Origin: Marinobacter antarcticus
GTDB lineage: Bacteria > Pseudomonadota > Gammaproteobacteria > Pseudomonadales > Oleiphilaceae
Assembly (NCBI RefSeq): GCF_011049865.1
Contig: NZ_DRGY01000137.1
Span: forward strand, 1-56,795
Direction of reading: 5' to 3'
DNA length: 56,795 nucleotides
Under the pieces are notes generated by a model that was given only the letters and a program-made list of their open reading frames with translations, was not told the origin of the DNA and did not search any database. Shown here in pieces: positions 8,244 through 18,245 of this stretch; within the stretch, counting starts at the first letter, position 1; the number at the start of each line of letters is the position of its first letter. Position numbers and translations under genes: made by a program.

Positions 8244-10580
8244 ATGGCGGACCATCCTTTCTCGAGCTCTTCTCCCCCGGCAGGGCAGTGTCCGATGGGC
8301 GGTTTCATGACCGCGCCCAATGGGTGTCCTGTTTCGCCTGAAGCGGCCGATTTCGACCCTTTCGAGAGCGCTTATCAGCAAGATCCTCCGGAAGCCCTGC
8401 GCTGGTCGCGGGATCAGGAACCGGTGTTCTATAGCCCGAAACTGGGGTATTGGGTGGTGAGTCGTTATGCAGACGTAAAAGAGATATTCCGCAACAACCA
8501 CGTGTTCTCGCCAGCCATTGCGCTGGAAAAAATAACACCGGTGTCGCAAGAGGCTCAGGACACGCTCAAGCGCTACGATTACGCAATAAATCGAACGCTG
8601 GTAAATGAGGATGAACCAGCCCACATGGAGCGCAGGCGTGCGCTGATGGAATCGTTCACACTCGATGAACTAACGCATCACGAGCCAATGCTCCAACGTC
8701 TGACACAGCAATACCTGGACCGGATTATCGATAAAGGCGAGGCCGATCTCGTTGACGAGATGCTGTGGGAAATCCCGTTGACCGTTGCTCTGCATTTTTT
8801 GGGCATTCCCGAAGAAGACATGGACACCCTGCGCGAATATTCCATCGCCCATACCGTAAACACCTGGGGGCGTCCGTCAAAAGAAGAACAGGTTGCCGTC
8901 GCAGAAGCGGTCGGGAAATTTTGGCAGTATGCCGGTAAGGTGCTGGAAAAAATGCGCCAGGACCCGTCAGGGCATGGATGGATGAAATACGCCATCCGCA
9001 AGCAGAAAGAGCTTCCGGACGTTGTGACGGATTCCTATCTTCACTCCATGATGATGGCGGGCATAGTCGCGGCCCATGAAACCACAGCCCACGCCTCGGC
9101 CAACATGTTCCGGCTGCTTCTGGAAAACCGCGAAGTATGGAACGACATTTGTGACAACCCCGCTCTGATACCCAACGCGGTGGAAGAATGCCTGCGCTAT
9201 TCGGGCTCTGTTGCAGCCTGGCGGCGCATCGCCATGAACGATACCCGTGTGGGCGATACGGAGATTCCCAAAGGCGCCAAGCTGCTTATTATCAGCGCAT
9301 CGGCCAACCACGACGATCGCCACTTCGAGAATCCCGACGATCTGGATATTTATCGGGACAACACCACAGATCATCTTACGTTCGGTTATGGCGCCCACCA
9401 ATGCATGGGCAAGAATCTGGCGCGGATGGAAATGCGCATTTTCCTTGAGGCGTTCACTCGTCGCCTGCCGCAGCTTGAACTGGTCCCTGATCAGACCTTC
9501 ACATTCGTACCCAACACCTCGTTCCGTGGCCCTGAGCACCTTTGGGTTCGCTGGGATCAACACCAGAATCCTGAACGGCGCGATCCGGGTGTACTCACGC
9601 GTGTTCACCCATTCACCATTGGTGCACCAACGCCAAACGACGCCGCACGTCCGGTGCGGGTAGCCGAGGTGGTGGCCGAAGCCGAGGGCGTGGTCCGGTT
9701 GGTGCTGGAAGATCCCCGCGGCCGCAAGCTGCCGCGATGGAGCCCGGGTGCTCATATTGATGTGGTTGTCGGCGATTTTGCCCGCAAATATTCATTGTGC
9801 GGCGACCCGGCAGATCCCTACCGTTTGCAGGTGTCCATTCTGAAGGAGGCCGCCGGGCGCGGAGGTTCGGATTTTATCCACGAGACGGTCAAGGCCGGTT
9901 CCCTGATTAAAATTCGAGGCTTGAAGAACCACTTTCGCCTGGATGAAACGGCAAGCTCTTATTTGTTGATCGCCGGAGGCATTGGCATCACACCGATCAT
10001 TGCGATGGCAGATCGCCTCAAGCTCCTGGGCAAAGACTACGTTATCCACTACTGCGGTCGAGCCAGAGAGACCATGGCGTTATTGAGCCGCCTGGAGCGT
10101 GACCACGGCGACCGGTTACACTTATACTCTGCCAGCGAGAATCAACGCCTGTCACTCACCAACCTGGTTGACAACGCCGGTGCTGAACAGATCTACGCGT
10201 GTGGCCCGGAGCGCTTGCTGGACGCGATCGAGGACGCTACATCGGACCAACCCGAGAGACTGCACATCGAACACTTTACCGCCACCGGCGCGGTTCTGGA
10301 CCCCGCTCGGGAGATCGGTTTCGACGTGGTGCTGACAGATTCCGAACTGACGGTTCAGGTTGCGCCGGATCAAACGGTGCTTCAGGCCTTGCGGGCGGTG
10401 GGTGCCGATATTCCCAGCGACTGCGAGGAAGGGCTCTGCGGCACCTGCGAGGTAGCGGTGACCGCCGGTGATATTGATCATAGAGACAAAGTATTGACCG
10501 CGTCGGAGCGGGCACAGAATCACCGAATGATGACGTGCTGCTCCCGAGCCCGCAAAGGAACGATTTTTTTGGCTATTTGA
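8244..10580 (+). CDS. Self-sufficient cytochrome P450 (CYP116B/P450RhF type)
   Basis: 778 residues in one chain: P450 domain (about 40-430), FMN/NAD(P)H reductase (about 455-690) and a plant-type 2Fe-2S domain at the end. The heme site is FGYGAHQCMGKNLAR with Cys387; the oxygen-activating helix is AAHETTAHAS; the ExxR motif is ECLR. The reductase shows RKYSLCG (flavin), GGIGITPI and YACGPERLL (nicotinamide). Iron-sulfur cysteines are C727, C732, C735 and C765. This order is that of phthalate-dioxygenase-reductase-fused P450s, which hydroxylate or dealkylate aromatic compounds without partner proteins. The start at ATG 8244 has a CAGGAG site. Only 28 bases separate it from the TRAP genes, suggesting one operon. 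The substrate is unknown. Confidence 0.95.
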   Translation: MADHPFSSSSPPAGQCPMGGFMTAPNGCPVSPEAADFDPFESAYQQDPPEALRWSRDQEPVFYSPKLGYWVVSRYADVKEIFRNNHVFSPAIALEKITPVSQEAQDTLKRYDYAINRTLVNEDEPAHMERRRALMESFTLDELTHHEPMLQRLTQQYLDRIIDKGEADLVDEMLWEIPLTVALHFLGIPEEDMDTLREYSIAHTVNTWGRPSKEEQVAVAEAVGKFWQYAGKVLEKMRQDPSGHGWMKYAIRKQKELPDVVTDSYLHSMMMAGIVAAHETTAHASANMFRLLLENREVWNDICDNPALIPNAVEECLRYSGSVAAWRRIAMNDTRVGDTEIPKGAKLLIISASANHDDRHFENPDDLDIYRDNTTDHLTFGYGAHQCMGKNLARMEMRIFLEAFTRRLPQLELVPDQTFTFVPNTSFRGPEHLWVRWDQHQNPERRDPGVLTRVHPFTIGAPTPNDAARPVRVAEVVAEAEGVVRLVLEDPRGRKLPRWSPGAHIDVVVGDFARKYSLCGDPADPYRLQVSILKEAAGRGGSDFIHETVKAGSLIKIRGLKNHFRLDETASSYLLIAGGIGITPIIAMADRLKLLGKDYVIHYCGRARETMALLSRLERDHGDRLHLYSASENQRLSLTNLVDNAGAEQIYACGPERLLDAIEDATSDQPERLHIEHFTATGAVLDPAREIGFDVVLTDSELTVQVAPDQTVLQALRAVGADIPSDCEEGLCGTCEVAVTAGDIDHRDKVLTASERAQNHRMMTCCSRARKGTIFLAI

Positions 10581-10608
10581 TAAACACAAGAATAAGGATA
10601 AGAACATT

Positions 10609-11625
10609 GTGAAAAATGTACTCAAACTCTCAGCTCTTGCCAGTGTTTCGTTGCTGTTGGCGGCGCCGTTATCGGCACAGACAACCCTCAAACTCAGCCA
10701 CTTTTTGCCCGCTGTGCACGGTATTCATACGGATTTTATCGTGCCCTGGACAAAACAGATTACCGAATGTACCGGTGGCGAAGTACAGTTTGAGATCTAC
10801 CCGGGCGGCACTCAGCTTGGCAACGTTGCCAAACAGCAGGAACAGGTGCTCGCGGGCGTTGTGGATATTGCGCACGGGCTGAACGGCATTCCACGGGGCC
10901 GGTTCCCGCGCACATCGTTAATAGAGCTGCCCTTTCTGACTCGCGATGCCGGAGCCGCCAGCGAAACATTGTGGGAGCTCTATCCTGAATACCTGGCACC
11001 GGAGTACAAGGGGCTCAAGGTACTTGCGCTCCACGCGCACAATGGCGGCCTTATTCACACCTCGGAAAAGAAAGTGGAAACCATGGAGGACATGGTGGGG
11101 CTTCGTCTGAGAACCCCCAGCCCGGCCATTTCAGACGCGCTTACGGCTTTGGGGGCAACGCCTCAGGGCCTGCCCCCTGGCGCGGTTTACGAGAATATTC
11201 AGAAGCACGTTATTGATGGCACGGTCTTTCCCTGGGACCCGATTAAATCCTTCGGTCTGAACGAAGTGCTGAAATATCACCTGGATGCCGGCTTTTATAC
11301 GGTGCCGTTCTTTTTTGTGATGAATCAGCGTAAATACGATTCGTTGCCCGCCAATGTACAGACCTGCATCGACGATGCTTCGGGCGCTCCGCTGGTTGCC
11401 AAATTCGGTGACTGGTGGGACAAGTGGGATGCGGCTGGCCGAAAGGAAGCTGTGGAAGCGAATCACGTTATTACGGAGCTGACCGATGCTGAGCGCAAGC
11501 GCTGGCGCGAGACATTGCAACCGACCACGGATGCCTACATCGAAAAGACCACGGAGCAGGGCGTTGATAATGCGCGTGAAATCTATGAGCGCATGGCAGA
11601 ACTGCTCAACGAGAAACAACAATAA
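10609..11625 (+). CDS. dctP: TRAP transporter substrate-binding protein (DctP family)
   Basis: 338 residues, with a signal peptide (KLSALASVSLLLAAPLSAQ) and a mature periplasmic binding protein of the TRAP type. TLKLSHFLPAVHG opens the domain and the IYPGGTQLGN motif follows. GLRLRTPSPAISDALTALGA contains the conserved arginine that salt-bridges a carboxylate ligand, which suggests an organic acid as substrate. It starts at GTG 10609 after an AAGGATAAG site. It lies directly behind the P450, so the ligand may be the P450 substrate; this is inference from position only. Confidence 0.93.
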   Translation: MKNVLKLSALASVSLLLAAPLSAQTTLKLSHFLPAVHGIHTDFIVPWTKQITECTGGEVQFEIYPGGTQLGNVAKQQEQVLAGVVDIAHGLNGIPRGRFPRTSLIELPFLTRDAGAASETLWELYPEYLAPEYKGLKVLALHAHNGGLIHTSEKKVETMEDMVGLRLRTPSPAISDALTALGATPQGLPPGAVYENIQKHVIDGTVFPWDPIKSFGLNEVLKYHLDAGFYTVPFFFVMNQRKYDSLPANVQTCIDDASGAPLVAKFGDWWDKWDAAGRKEAVEANHVITELTDAERKRWRETLQPTTDAYIEKTTEQGVDNAREIYERMAELLNEKQQ

Positions 11626-11652
11626 AACGACACTGGTGTTGGCGATAGCCCT

Positions 11653-12138
11653 ATGAACTATGTACTTCAGCCGTTGCGCGCGCTGGTTATCGTATCAGCC
11701 GCAACGGGCGTGGCCGCGTACGCTGCGGCTGCGCTGTTCACTGTGGGCGACGTTGTTGGTCGCCAGATTGGCATGCCCATTCCCGGCGTCGTTGATCTCG
11801 TTCAGCTCTGCGTTGTGGGGGGTGCCTGGCTTGTGATCCCCTACGCGTTTTTAACGGGCGCCCACGTTGGCGTTGACCTGTTGGTCGAGTCCTTTCCCCG
11901 GGCGCTGGAAACGCTGCTTCGCACGATCGCCGGGCTCGCCGCCATCGCGCTGCTGACACTGATGTTCCACTACTGTTACGAGACCTTCCAGCAAAAACTG
12001 ATGTTTGGCGACCGCTCCCAGCAATTGGGTATCCCGATCTTCTATTTCTGGATTCCGCTGCTGTATGGCGTTGCCCTGTCCATCGTCGCGGCGGCGTTAG
12101 CGATCATTCCCACACCCCGGCTAGAGGCATCGGAATGA
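11653..12138 (+). CDS. dctQ: TRAP transporter small permease (DctQ family)
   Basis: 161 residues with four transmembrane helices, the fold of the small TRAP membrane subunit. The conserved GGAWLVIPYAFLTGAHVGVDLL segment fits the DctQ family, and helix four is FYFWIPLLYGVALSIVAAALA. It works with the large permease in sodium-driven uptake. It follows dctP by 27 bases, and its stop codon overlaps the start of dctM (ATGA), showing translational coupling. Confidence 0.92.
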   Translation: MNYVLQPLRALVIVSAATGVAAYAAAALFTVGDVVGRQIGMPIPGVVDLVQLCVVGGAWLVIPYAFLTGAHVGVDLLVESFPRALETLLRTIAGLAAIALLTLMFHYCYETFQQKLMFGDRSQQLGIPIFYFWIPLLYGVALSIVAAALAIIPTPRLEASE

Positions 12139-13436
12139 CGCCAGCCACCATGGGCTTTATCGGTTTTGGAGCAACGCTGCTGCTGATTGCGTTCGGTTTT
12201 CCTGTTGCGGTGGCCATGGCGCTTTCAGGCGTCGTTGGCTTCTGGTTGCTGAACGGCTTGGCCGGCGCCGGGTTCATTCTGGGTTCGTCCCCTTTTGAGG
12301 CCATTTTTCCCTATTCACTCAGCGTCGTGCCGTTGTTTGTGATGATGGGGGTTTTCGCGGCGAGAGCCGGTTTGTCGCGTTCATTGTTCGACATGGTTAA
12401 CAGCTTTCTGGGCCATATTCGAGGCGGCTTGGCGGTGACGGCTGTGGGTGCCTGTGCGCTCTTCGGTGCCATCTGTGGTTCGTCGCTTGCCACCGTTGCC
12501 ACCATGGGTCGCGTCGCAATACCGGAGATGGAGAAGCACGGTTATGACGGGTCGCTGTCTTCCGCGTCTATCGCGGCCGGTGGCACTCTCGGGGTGCTGA
12601 TACCGCCCTCTATTTTATTGGTGATCTACGGCATTCTGACCCAGACATCCATTGGTCAGCTTTTCATCGGGGCCATTTTGCCCGGCATCCTCGGGGCTGT
12701 TCTGTACGGTTTGGCCATTGTGGTGCGCGTGCGCACGAAGCCCGAACTGGCGCCACCGGCCGTCAAATCCGGGTGGGCTAAACGGCTGGCAAGTCTCCGG
12801 CGGGTCTGGGGCGTGCTGCTGCTGTTCTCACTGGTGATCGGTGGTATCTACCTGGGTTGGTTTTCACCGACGGAAGCCGCCGCCGTTGGTGCGGTAGGGG
12901 CGTTCATTCTCGCGCTGATTTCCGGGGAACTGAACTGGCGTACGCTTTGGGAATCGGTGCGTGAGACGGCCGGGCTGACCGGCATGATCTTTTTCATCCT
13001 GATCGGCGCGTCACTGTTCAACTATTTTCTCGAAACAACTGGCCTTCCCAGCGCGCTTATTGCGGGCATTGAGAGCAGCGGTATGGGGCCAACAGCGGCT
13101 TTGATACTGATCCTGCTGTTCTATATCGTGCTGGGCTGTTTTATGGACGCCATGTCCATGATTCTTTTGACCGTGCCGTTCCTCGCGCCGGTTGCCACCT
13201 CGCTGGGATTCGACATGGTCTGGTTTGGCATTCTAGTGGTGACCGTTGCCGAAATCGGACTGATCACGCCGCCCATTGGTATGAATTTATTCGTTGTGCA
13301 GGCCACACAACCTGGCCTGACTCAGCGCACGGTGGTGCGAGGCATCCTGCCTTTCATTATCGCGGATGTCATCCGGCTGGTGATTCTGGTCGCCGTACCG
13401 GCTCTTTCCCTCTGGTTGCCAGCGATGATGTTCTGA
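12135..13436 (+). CDS. dctM: TRAP transporter large permease (DctM family)
   Basis: 433 residues, about twelve hydrophobic segments, normal length for the ion-coupled transport subunit of TRAP systems. Family motifs include FVMMGVFAARAGLSRSLFD, GSSLATVATMGRVAIPEM, AAGGTLGVLIPPSILLVIYG and LITPPIGMNLFVVQA. It starts at the ATGA overlap with dctQ. The gene ends 26 bases before the convergent fahA. It completes a P450-dctPQM operon with no regulator inside it. Confidence 0.95.
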   Translation: MTPATMGFIGFGATLLLIAFGFPVAVAMALSGVVGFWLLNGLAGAGFILGSSPFEAIFPYSLSVVPLFVMMGVFAARAGLSRSLFDMVNSFLGHIRGGLAVTAVGACALFGAICGSSLATVATMGRVAIPEMEKHGYDGSLSSASIAAGGTLGVLIPPSILLVIYGILTQTSIGQLFIGAILPGILGAVLYGLAIVVRVRTKPELAPPAVKSGWAKRLASLRRVWGVLLLFSLVIGGIYLGWFSPTEAAAVGAVGAFILALISGELNWRTLWESVRETAGLTGMIFFILIGASLFNYFLETTGLPSALIAGIESSGMGPTAALILILLFYIVLGCFMDAMSMILLTVPFLAPVATSLGFDMVWFGILVVTVAEIGLITPPIGMNLFVVQATQPGLTQRTVVRGILPFIIADVIRLVILVAVPALSLWLPAMMF

Positions 13437-13462
13437 CAAGGCTGCCGGGCGCAGACGCGGGT

Positions 13463-14764
13463 CTAACGCGCAGGTTGCACCTTGCCCCGGCATTCACCAA
13501 ACCCAATGGTCGGATAGCCGTCACGCCGGCAGCGCGCCTGCAGGATGACTTCATCGCCATCTTCCAGAAAAGTGCGCTGTTCGCCGCTGGCCAATGTGAG
13601 CGACTGTTTGCCCCCGTTCGTGCTTTCCAGCAGGCTGCCGACCGCATCAGGGCTCTGACCGGACAGGGTTCCGGAACCGAACAGATCACCGGCTTGCAAC
13701 TTGCAGCCGCCAACGCTGTGGTGCGCGACCATCTGGGCGACGGTCCAATACATATTCAGCGTATTGCTCAGCGCCAGTCGCTGAGGCGGCAAGCCTCGTT
13801 CCCCCATGGCTTCCGTGAGCAGCAACACCTCGAGTTCCACATCGAAGGCGCCCGCCGCCTGATCAGCATCGTCAAGCAGGTAGGGCAGTGGCTGCGGATC
13901 GCCGTCTGGGCGCGCGGGCTGGGCTTTGCGGAATGGCTCAAGCGCTTCGGGTGTGATGACCCAAGGGGATACGCTGCTGGCAAAATTCTTTGCCAAAAAA
14001 GGACCAAGGGGTTGGTATTCCCAGGCCTGAACGTCGCGGGCTGACCAATCGTTCAACAAGCAGAACCCGGCTATATGAGCGCTGGCCTCACCAATAGGGA
14101 TAGGCTCGCCCATGGTGTTGCCCGGCCCAAGCCAGATCCCCAGCTCCAGTTCGTAATCCAGCCGTTTGCTGGGGCCGAAACTTGGGGTCTCCTGGCCGGC
14201 TGGCAGGGTTTGGCCATTGGGTCGGCGCACAGGCGTGCCCGAGATGCAGATGGTTGAGGAACGGCCGTGGTAACCAATGGGCACGTGTTTGTAGTTGGGC
14301 AGCAATGGATTGTCCGGCCGGAAAAAACGGCCGACGTTGTTGGCGTGATGAATGCCCACGTAGAAATCGGTGTAGTCGCCTACGTGGGCCGGCAGGTGCA
14401 ACTCACAATGCTTCATCGGCGCAAGCAATCCGTCGCCGAGGGCCCGCATGGTCGCCTGCTGCTCGCTGTGTTCGTCCAGCAAGCTTAACAATGCTGTTCG
14501 TAAGGCTTTGCGGCTGGACGCGCCCAGCGCGAAGAAAGAGTTTAGCTGCTCTTGGCTGGCGGCTTCCGCCGCGGCGACGGCGTCACCGGTGAACAAGCCC
14601 GCGTCCAGTGCGGCTTGCAGATCGAGAATCCGGTCACCAATGGCAACGCCGCCCCGGGGTTTATGATCGGGACGACTGAAAATCCCCAACGGCAGGTTCT
14701 GAATCGGGAAGTCAGGATGGTCGTTGGCAGAACTGACCCAACTCTTTTGCGGCTGCGTTGTCAT
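13463..14764 (-). CDS. fahA: Fumarylacetoacetase
   Basis: 433 residues. It hydrolyses 4-fumarylacetoacetate to fumarate and acetoacetate, the last step of tyrosine/homogentisate breakdown. The N-terminal SH3-like domain contains FPIQNLPLGIF; the catalytic FAH domain shows DFYVGIHHANNVG, PIGYHGRSSTICISG, LDYELELGIWLG (acidic metal ligands) and LLNDWSARDVQAWEYQPLG. The C-terminal GSLLESTNGGKQSL region is typical of full-length bacterial and animal enzymes. It starts four bases after the hmgA stop, so the two are co-translated. Confidence 0.96.
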   Translation of the reverse strand: MTTQPQKSWVSSANDHPDFPIQNLPLGIFSRPDHKPRGGVAIGDRILDLQAALDAGLFTGDAVAAAEAASQEQLNSFFALGASSRKALRTALLSLLDEHSEQQATMRALGDGLLAPMKHCELHLPAHVGDYTDFYVGIHHANNVGRFFRPDNPLLPNYKHVPIGYHGRSSTICISGTPVRRPNGQTLPAGQETPSFGPSKRLDYELELGIWLGPGNTMGEPIPIGEASAHIAGFCLLNDWSARDVQAWEYQPLGPFLAKNFASSVSPWVITPEALEPFRKAQPARPDGDPQPLPYLLDDADQAAGAFDVELEVLLLTEAMGERGLPPQRLALSNTLNMYWTVAQMVAHHSVGGCKLQAGDLFGSGTLSGQSPDAVGSLLESTNGGKQSLTLASGEQRTFLEDGDEVILQARCRRDGYPTIGFGECRGKVQPAR

Positions 14765-14767
14765 TGT

Positions 14768-16072
14768 TCAGGGGCTCCCTGGGTCGAACGTTTTGCCCAT
14801 ACCTGCCCAGCAGGCGTCGTAGTCTTGTTGTCGCTGCGGGCAATCGAGCGCATGGCGGCTGGCGCGCAGAACGCTGCCGGTTTCAAACATGAACGCCATG
14901 CTCTGATCGATCTTGTGGGGCGCCAGGTCAGCGGCAATGGCCTGTTCGGTGCTGGCGTTGTCGGGGCCATGGGCGCTCATGCAGTTGTGCAGAGAAACGC
15001 CACCGGGAACAAAGCCCTCGGCTTTGGCGTCGTACGCGCCCTTGATCAGCCCCATCAACTCGTTCATCCGGTTGCGGTGAAACCAGGGCGGCCGGAAGGT
15101 GTTTTCCGCTACCATCCAGCGCGGCGGGAAAATCACGAAATCGATATTGGCCTGGCCCTGAGCCGTGCCGGGCGAGGTTAGCACCGTGAAAATGGACGGG
15201 TCAGGGTGATCAAAGCTGACCGTGCCGAGCGTGTTGAAGCGGCGCAAATCGTACTTGTACGGTACGTTATTGCCGTGCCATGCCACGACATCAAACGGCG
15301 AGTGGTCGAGATCTGTGGCCCACAGCTCGCCGAGAAACTTTTGCACCAGAATCTCGGGCTGATCAAGGTCTTCGTAACGCGCGACCGGTGTCAGAAAATC
15401 TCGCGGACTGGCCAGCCCGTTGCTGCCGATTGGGCCTAAATCCGGCAACCGCAAAGCACAGCCGTGGTTTTCACAGATGTAACCGCTGGCGCTGGCGTCA
15501 AGCAACTCGATGCGGAATTTGAGCCCGCGTGGCAGCACCGCGATTTCTTCTGGCTCGATGGCCAGCACGCCAAGCTCAGTGGTAATTTTCAAACCACCCT
15601 GTTGCGGCACGATCAGCCATTCTCCGTCGGCATTGAAGAACGCCCGTGTCATGGAAACATTGGCTTGATAAAGATGGACGCTGACGCCGCTGGTTTGCTC
15701 GGCGGGGGATGTTGCCGCGATGGTGGTTAAGCCGTCCAGGAAGTCGGTGGGTTCGGACGGGACGTCAAAAGGATTCCAGCGTAGACGATTGGGGTTGATT
15801 GGCCCCGGTTCCCGGCCCGTGACCTGTTTGGTCAATCGATGATATTCGGGGTGGTTCGCGGAGGGTTTGATGCGATACATCCACGTGCGCCGGGATTCGG
15901 CGCGGGGAACCGTAAACGCCGTGCCCGAGAGCAGCTCCGTGTACAGGCCGTAAGGGACTTTCTGCGGGGAGTTTTGCCCCACCGGCAATGCGTCAGGCAG
16001 GGCTTCGGTGCTGAATTCATTACCAAAACCGGACTGGTAGATAAGGGCATCGGACGAAGGCTGTGGTGGCAT
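14768..16072 (-). CDS. hmgA: Homogentisate 1,2-dioxygenase
   Basis: 434 residues, normal length. It opens the homogentisate ring to 4-maleylacetoacetate with Fe(II) and O2. It begins [20 protein letters not shown], the conserved family start. The iron region contains [18 protein letters not shown] (His and Glu) and [12 protein letters not shown] (His). I placed the start at ATG 16072, which has an AAAGAGGTGA ribosome site; the open frame extends about 90 codons further but that part is not conserved. It forms a leftward operon with fahA. The products of hppD and maiA, about 6.8 kb away, act on either side of it. Confidence 0.97.
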   Translation of the reverse strand: MPPQPSSDALIYQSGFGNEFSTEALPDALPVGQNSPQKVPYGLYTELLSGTAFTVPRAESRRTWMYRIKPSANHPEYHRLTKQVTGREPGPINPNRLRWNPFDVPSEPTDFLDGLTTIAATSPAEQTSGVSVHLYQANVSMTRAFFNADGEWLIVPQQGGLKITTELGVLAIEPEEIAVLPRGLKFRIELLDASASGYICENHGCALRLPDLGPIGSNGLASPRDFLTPVARYEDLDQPEILVQKFLGELWATDLDHSPFDVVAWHGNNVPYKYDLRRFNTLGTVSFDHPDPSIFTVLTSPGTAQGQANIDFVIFPPRWMVAENTFRPPWFHRNRMNELMGLIKGAYDAKAEGFVPGGVSLHNCMSAHGPDNASTEQAIAADLAPHKIDQSMAFMFETGSVLRASRHALDCPQRQQDYDACWAGMGKTFDPGSP

Positions 16073-16259
16073 GTTCACCTCTTTGCGTGCAACGATTGCG
16101 CTTGAAGTCATTTCAATTAAAGTAATTTGTGCCATGAACAAGGTCAAGTTATAAAGCAGGACGGTTTCCAAACCCGACGGTAACGCGCCATTGGCGAGCC
16201 CGCGGCGTATCATGCCCTCTCGCCCCATCCCCCAACACGCTGACAGACAGGTATCCGAA

Positions 16260-16685
16260 GTGGCCCGAATTGAACTGGCTTTTCCCGGCGATGTATTCTG
16301 CTTTGAAACCCGCATTCCGGTGCGTATTACCGACATTAACGGCGCCAATCATCTGAGCAACGACGCTTTGATCTCCATGCTTTCCGAGGCGCGCGCCCAG
16401 TTTTTGGTGCGCTACGATGTGTCGGAGGCCAGCAGCGACGGTATCGGTATCATTGTGACCGATCTTGCGACCATGTATCAGGCGGAGTCGTTTTTTCCGG
16501 AAATGCTGCGTTTTGAAGTCGGATTGATGGATTTCAATAAATACGGTGGTGACTTTGTATTTCGGGTGACCAAGGCACAAAGCGGTCAGCCGGTGGCGCT
16601 GGCAAAATACGGTTTCGTATTTTTTAACTACCAACAAAAGAAGGTGGTACCCATCCCCGAAAGTTTTCGATTACGTTTTGCCTGA
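16260..16685 (+). CDS. 4-hydroxybenzoyl-CoA thioesterase-like (hotdog) protein
   Basis: About 141 residues of single hotdog fold. [20 protein letters not shown] is the helix-containing segment, with an Asp-Asn pair where acyl-CoA thioesterases have their catalytic Asp. It probably hydrolyses an acyl-CoA thioester; the acyl group is unknown. I favour the GTG at 16260 (just before ARIELAFPG, where the family starts). Upstream TTG 16191 or ATG 16212 would add poorly conserved residues. It diverges from hmgA, and its 3' end overlaps the convergent MATE gene by 15 bases. Confidence 0.78.
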   Translation: MARIELAFPGDVFCFETRIPVRITDINGANHLSNDALISMLSEARAQFLVRYDVSEASSDGIGIIVTDLATMYQAESFFPEMLRFEVGLMDFNKYGGDFVFRVTKAQSGQPVALAKYGFVFFNYQQKKVVPIPESFRLRFA

Positions 16686-18011
16686 ACCGGTGTCGGGCGT
16701 GCGTAACTGTGCCATTCCGGTGCGGTAGAAATAATACGCCATGATGCCGGCGAACAGATTGCCTACCAGGGCACCGCTCATCAGGCCGAAAATGCCGTTG
16801 AGTTGGCTGCCCACCCACAGCAGTGGCAAAAAGCAAAGAAACAGCCGCAGGATTGAAACCAGCAACGCCCTCATGGCAAGGCCAAGGGCGTTGCACACGG
16901 ATACCATCAACATGCATACGCCCAGGCCGCTGTAGCTGAGCGGCACCCGCACAAGATAAGCCCCGAGAATATCCTGTACTTGCTGATCGCTGCTGAACAG
17001 GTCAGAAACAAGGCCGGAGGCGATAAGCCAAAGCAGGCCGATGGCCAGTTGCCAGCCCACCACAAAGCGTACGGCAAGCCGCACCAGCTTGCGGATCTGT
17101 TCAATGTCTCCTGCGCCCAGCATGCGCCCGATCATCGGTGGCATGGACATCGTGAGTGCCAGCACCACCACAATGGAGAAAAACTCCAGGCGCGTGCCAA
17201 GCCCCCAGGCAGCGACCGCGGCCGAGCCGTAGCCGGCGACCAGAGCGGTGGCCAGCATGGCTGACGCGGGTGGCATGAGCTGGCTTACCATGGCCGGCGC
17301 CATAATGCTGTTGAGTTGTTTCAGGGCACGGCCAAGCGCAAGTTCGCGAAGATCAAAGCGGGCCCAGCCACGTTTCAGAAGCTTCGGGTAAATAAACAGG
17401 CAGCCAATGCCGAAGGAGGTCACGGTGGCCCAGGCGGCGCCGGGCAACCCCCAGTCGAAAACAAAAATGTACAGTGGGTCCAGGCCGATGTTGGCCAGGC
17501 TGGTAGCCATCATCATGTAGCCCGGCAGTTTGGTGTCGCCATGGGAGCGACAGATGCTGTATCCAAAGTAAAGAAACGCGCCAATCCAGGCAGAGAGTAG
17601 CCAGGGCACCCAATAGCTGCGCACCAATGGAAGCAGAGCATCATCGGCGCCGAGTGCCGTCATGATCGGGCTTTGCAAAAGCCACAGGGCGATACAGAGC
17701 AGAAAAACCAGTGCGCTGCCAACGGTAATAACGAGCCCGCCGAGGCGGAATGCCCTGAGTTCGTCGCCCACACCAAGAGTTCGTGAAATTATCGCGGTTG
17801 TGGCGATGCCCAGGCCCACTTGCAACCCGATGATGAGCTGCTGCATGGGCAGTGTGAAACCAAGCGCTGCCAACGGATCCCGGCCAAGCTGGCCAATGAA
17901 GGCGCTGTCGACCAGTTGAAATGTCATCAACGAGAGTACGCCAAACAACATAGGCCAGGTCATGGTGAAGAGCTGGCGGGGGAGGCTGACGGTTTCGGGT
18001 TCTTTGCTCAC
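16671..18011 (-). CDS. MATE-family efflux transporter
   Basis: About 446 residues with twelve transmembrane helices in two halves, as in NorM/DinF-type multidrug and toxin exporters. LVDSAFIGQLGRDPLAALGF in helix 1-2 is a family mark; QLMPPASAMLATALVAGYG starts the second half. It uses a proton or sodium gradient to export organic cations or related compounds. The start is uncertain: GTG 18011 (VSKEPETVSLPRQ) fits the family length, but the ribosome site is weak. The open frame to 18191 would run into the palindromic repeat upstream and is not believed. Confidence 0.85.
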   Translation of the reverse strand: MSKEPETVSLPRQLFTMTWPMLFGVLSLMTFQLVDSAFIGQLGRDPLAALGFTLPMQQLIIGLQVGLGIATTAIISRTLGVGDELRAFRLGGLVITVGSALVFLLCIALWLLQSPIMTALGADDALLPLVRSYWVPWLLSAWIGAFLYFGYSICRSHGDTKLPGYMMMATSLANIGLDPLYIFVFDWGLPGAAWATVTSFGIGCLFIYPKLLKRGWARFDLRELALGRALKQLNSIMAPAMVSQLMPPASAMLATALVAGYGSAAVAAWGLGTRLEFFSIVVVLALTMSMPPMIGRMLGAGDIEQIRKLVRLAVRFVVGWQLAIGLLWLIASGLVSDLFSSDQQVQDILGAYLVRVPLSYSGLGVCMLMVSVCNALGLAMRALLVSILRLFLCFLPLLWVGSQLNGIFGLMSGALVGNLFAGIMAYYFYRTGMAQLRTPDTGSGKT

Positions 18012-18083
18012 GGGTTGGGGATAATGCCTTGGTCTTGAATTGGTGCTGAAGTTTAACAGGTTCGAGTTCTGATGTTGGGGGTA

Positions 18084-18194
18084 GCCTTGCGGGCGGGCCG
18101 GCTTCCCCGGACACGCCGTGAACCCGTCCCTGGGGGCTTGGCATTGCCATCCATGGCAATGCACAGTCCGATGAAGCCGGCCCGCCCGCAAGGC
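18084..18194. repeat. Palindromic repeat element, copy A
   Basis: Perfect 22-base inverted arms (18084-18105 and 18173-18194, beginning GCCTTGCGGGCGGG) enclose a 67-base core. The core holds CGTCCCTG, GGCTTGG and the near-palindrome GCCATCCATGGC, here extended to a nine-pair inner stem CATTGCCAT/ATGGCAATG. It lies between the 3' end of tpx and the start of the MATE gene. It shares the core with copies B (20058) and C (28586), while the arms differ. Confidence 0.85.
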
Positions 18195-18245
18195 GTCGGC
18201 CTGGGTGAGGCCTGCTCAGTTTTTACGCTGAGAGTAGCTGTAACC

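Noticed and set aside
16073..16348. Long N-terminal extension of hmgA
   Set aside because: The strong AAAGAGGTGA site and the conserved protein start both point to ATG 16072; the extension is not family-like and faces the thioesterase gene.
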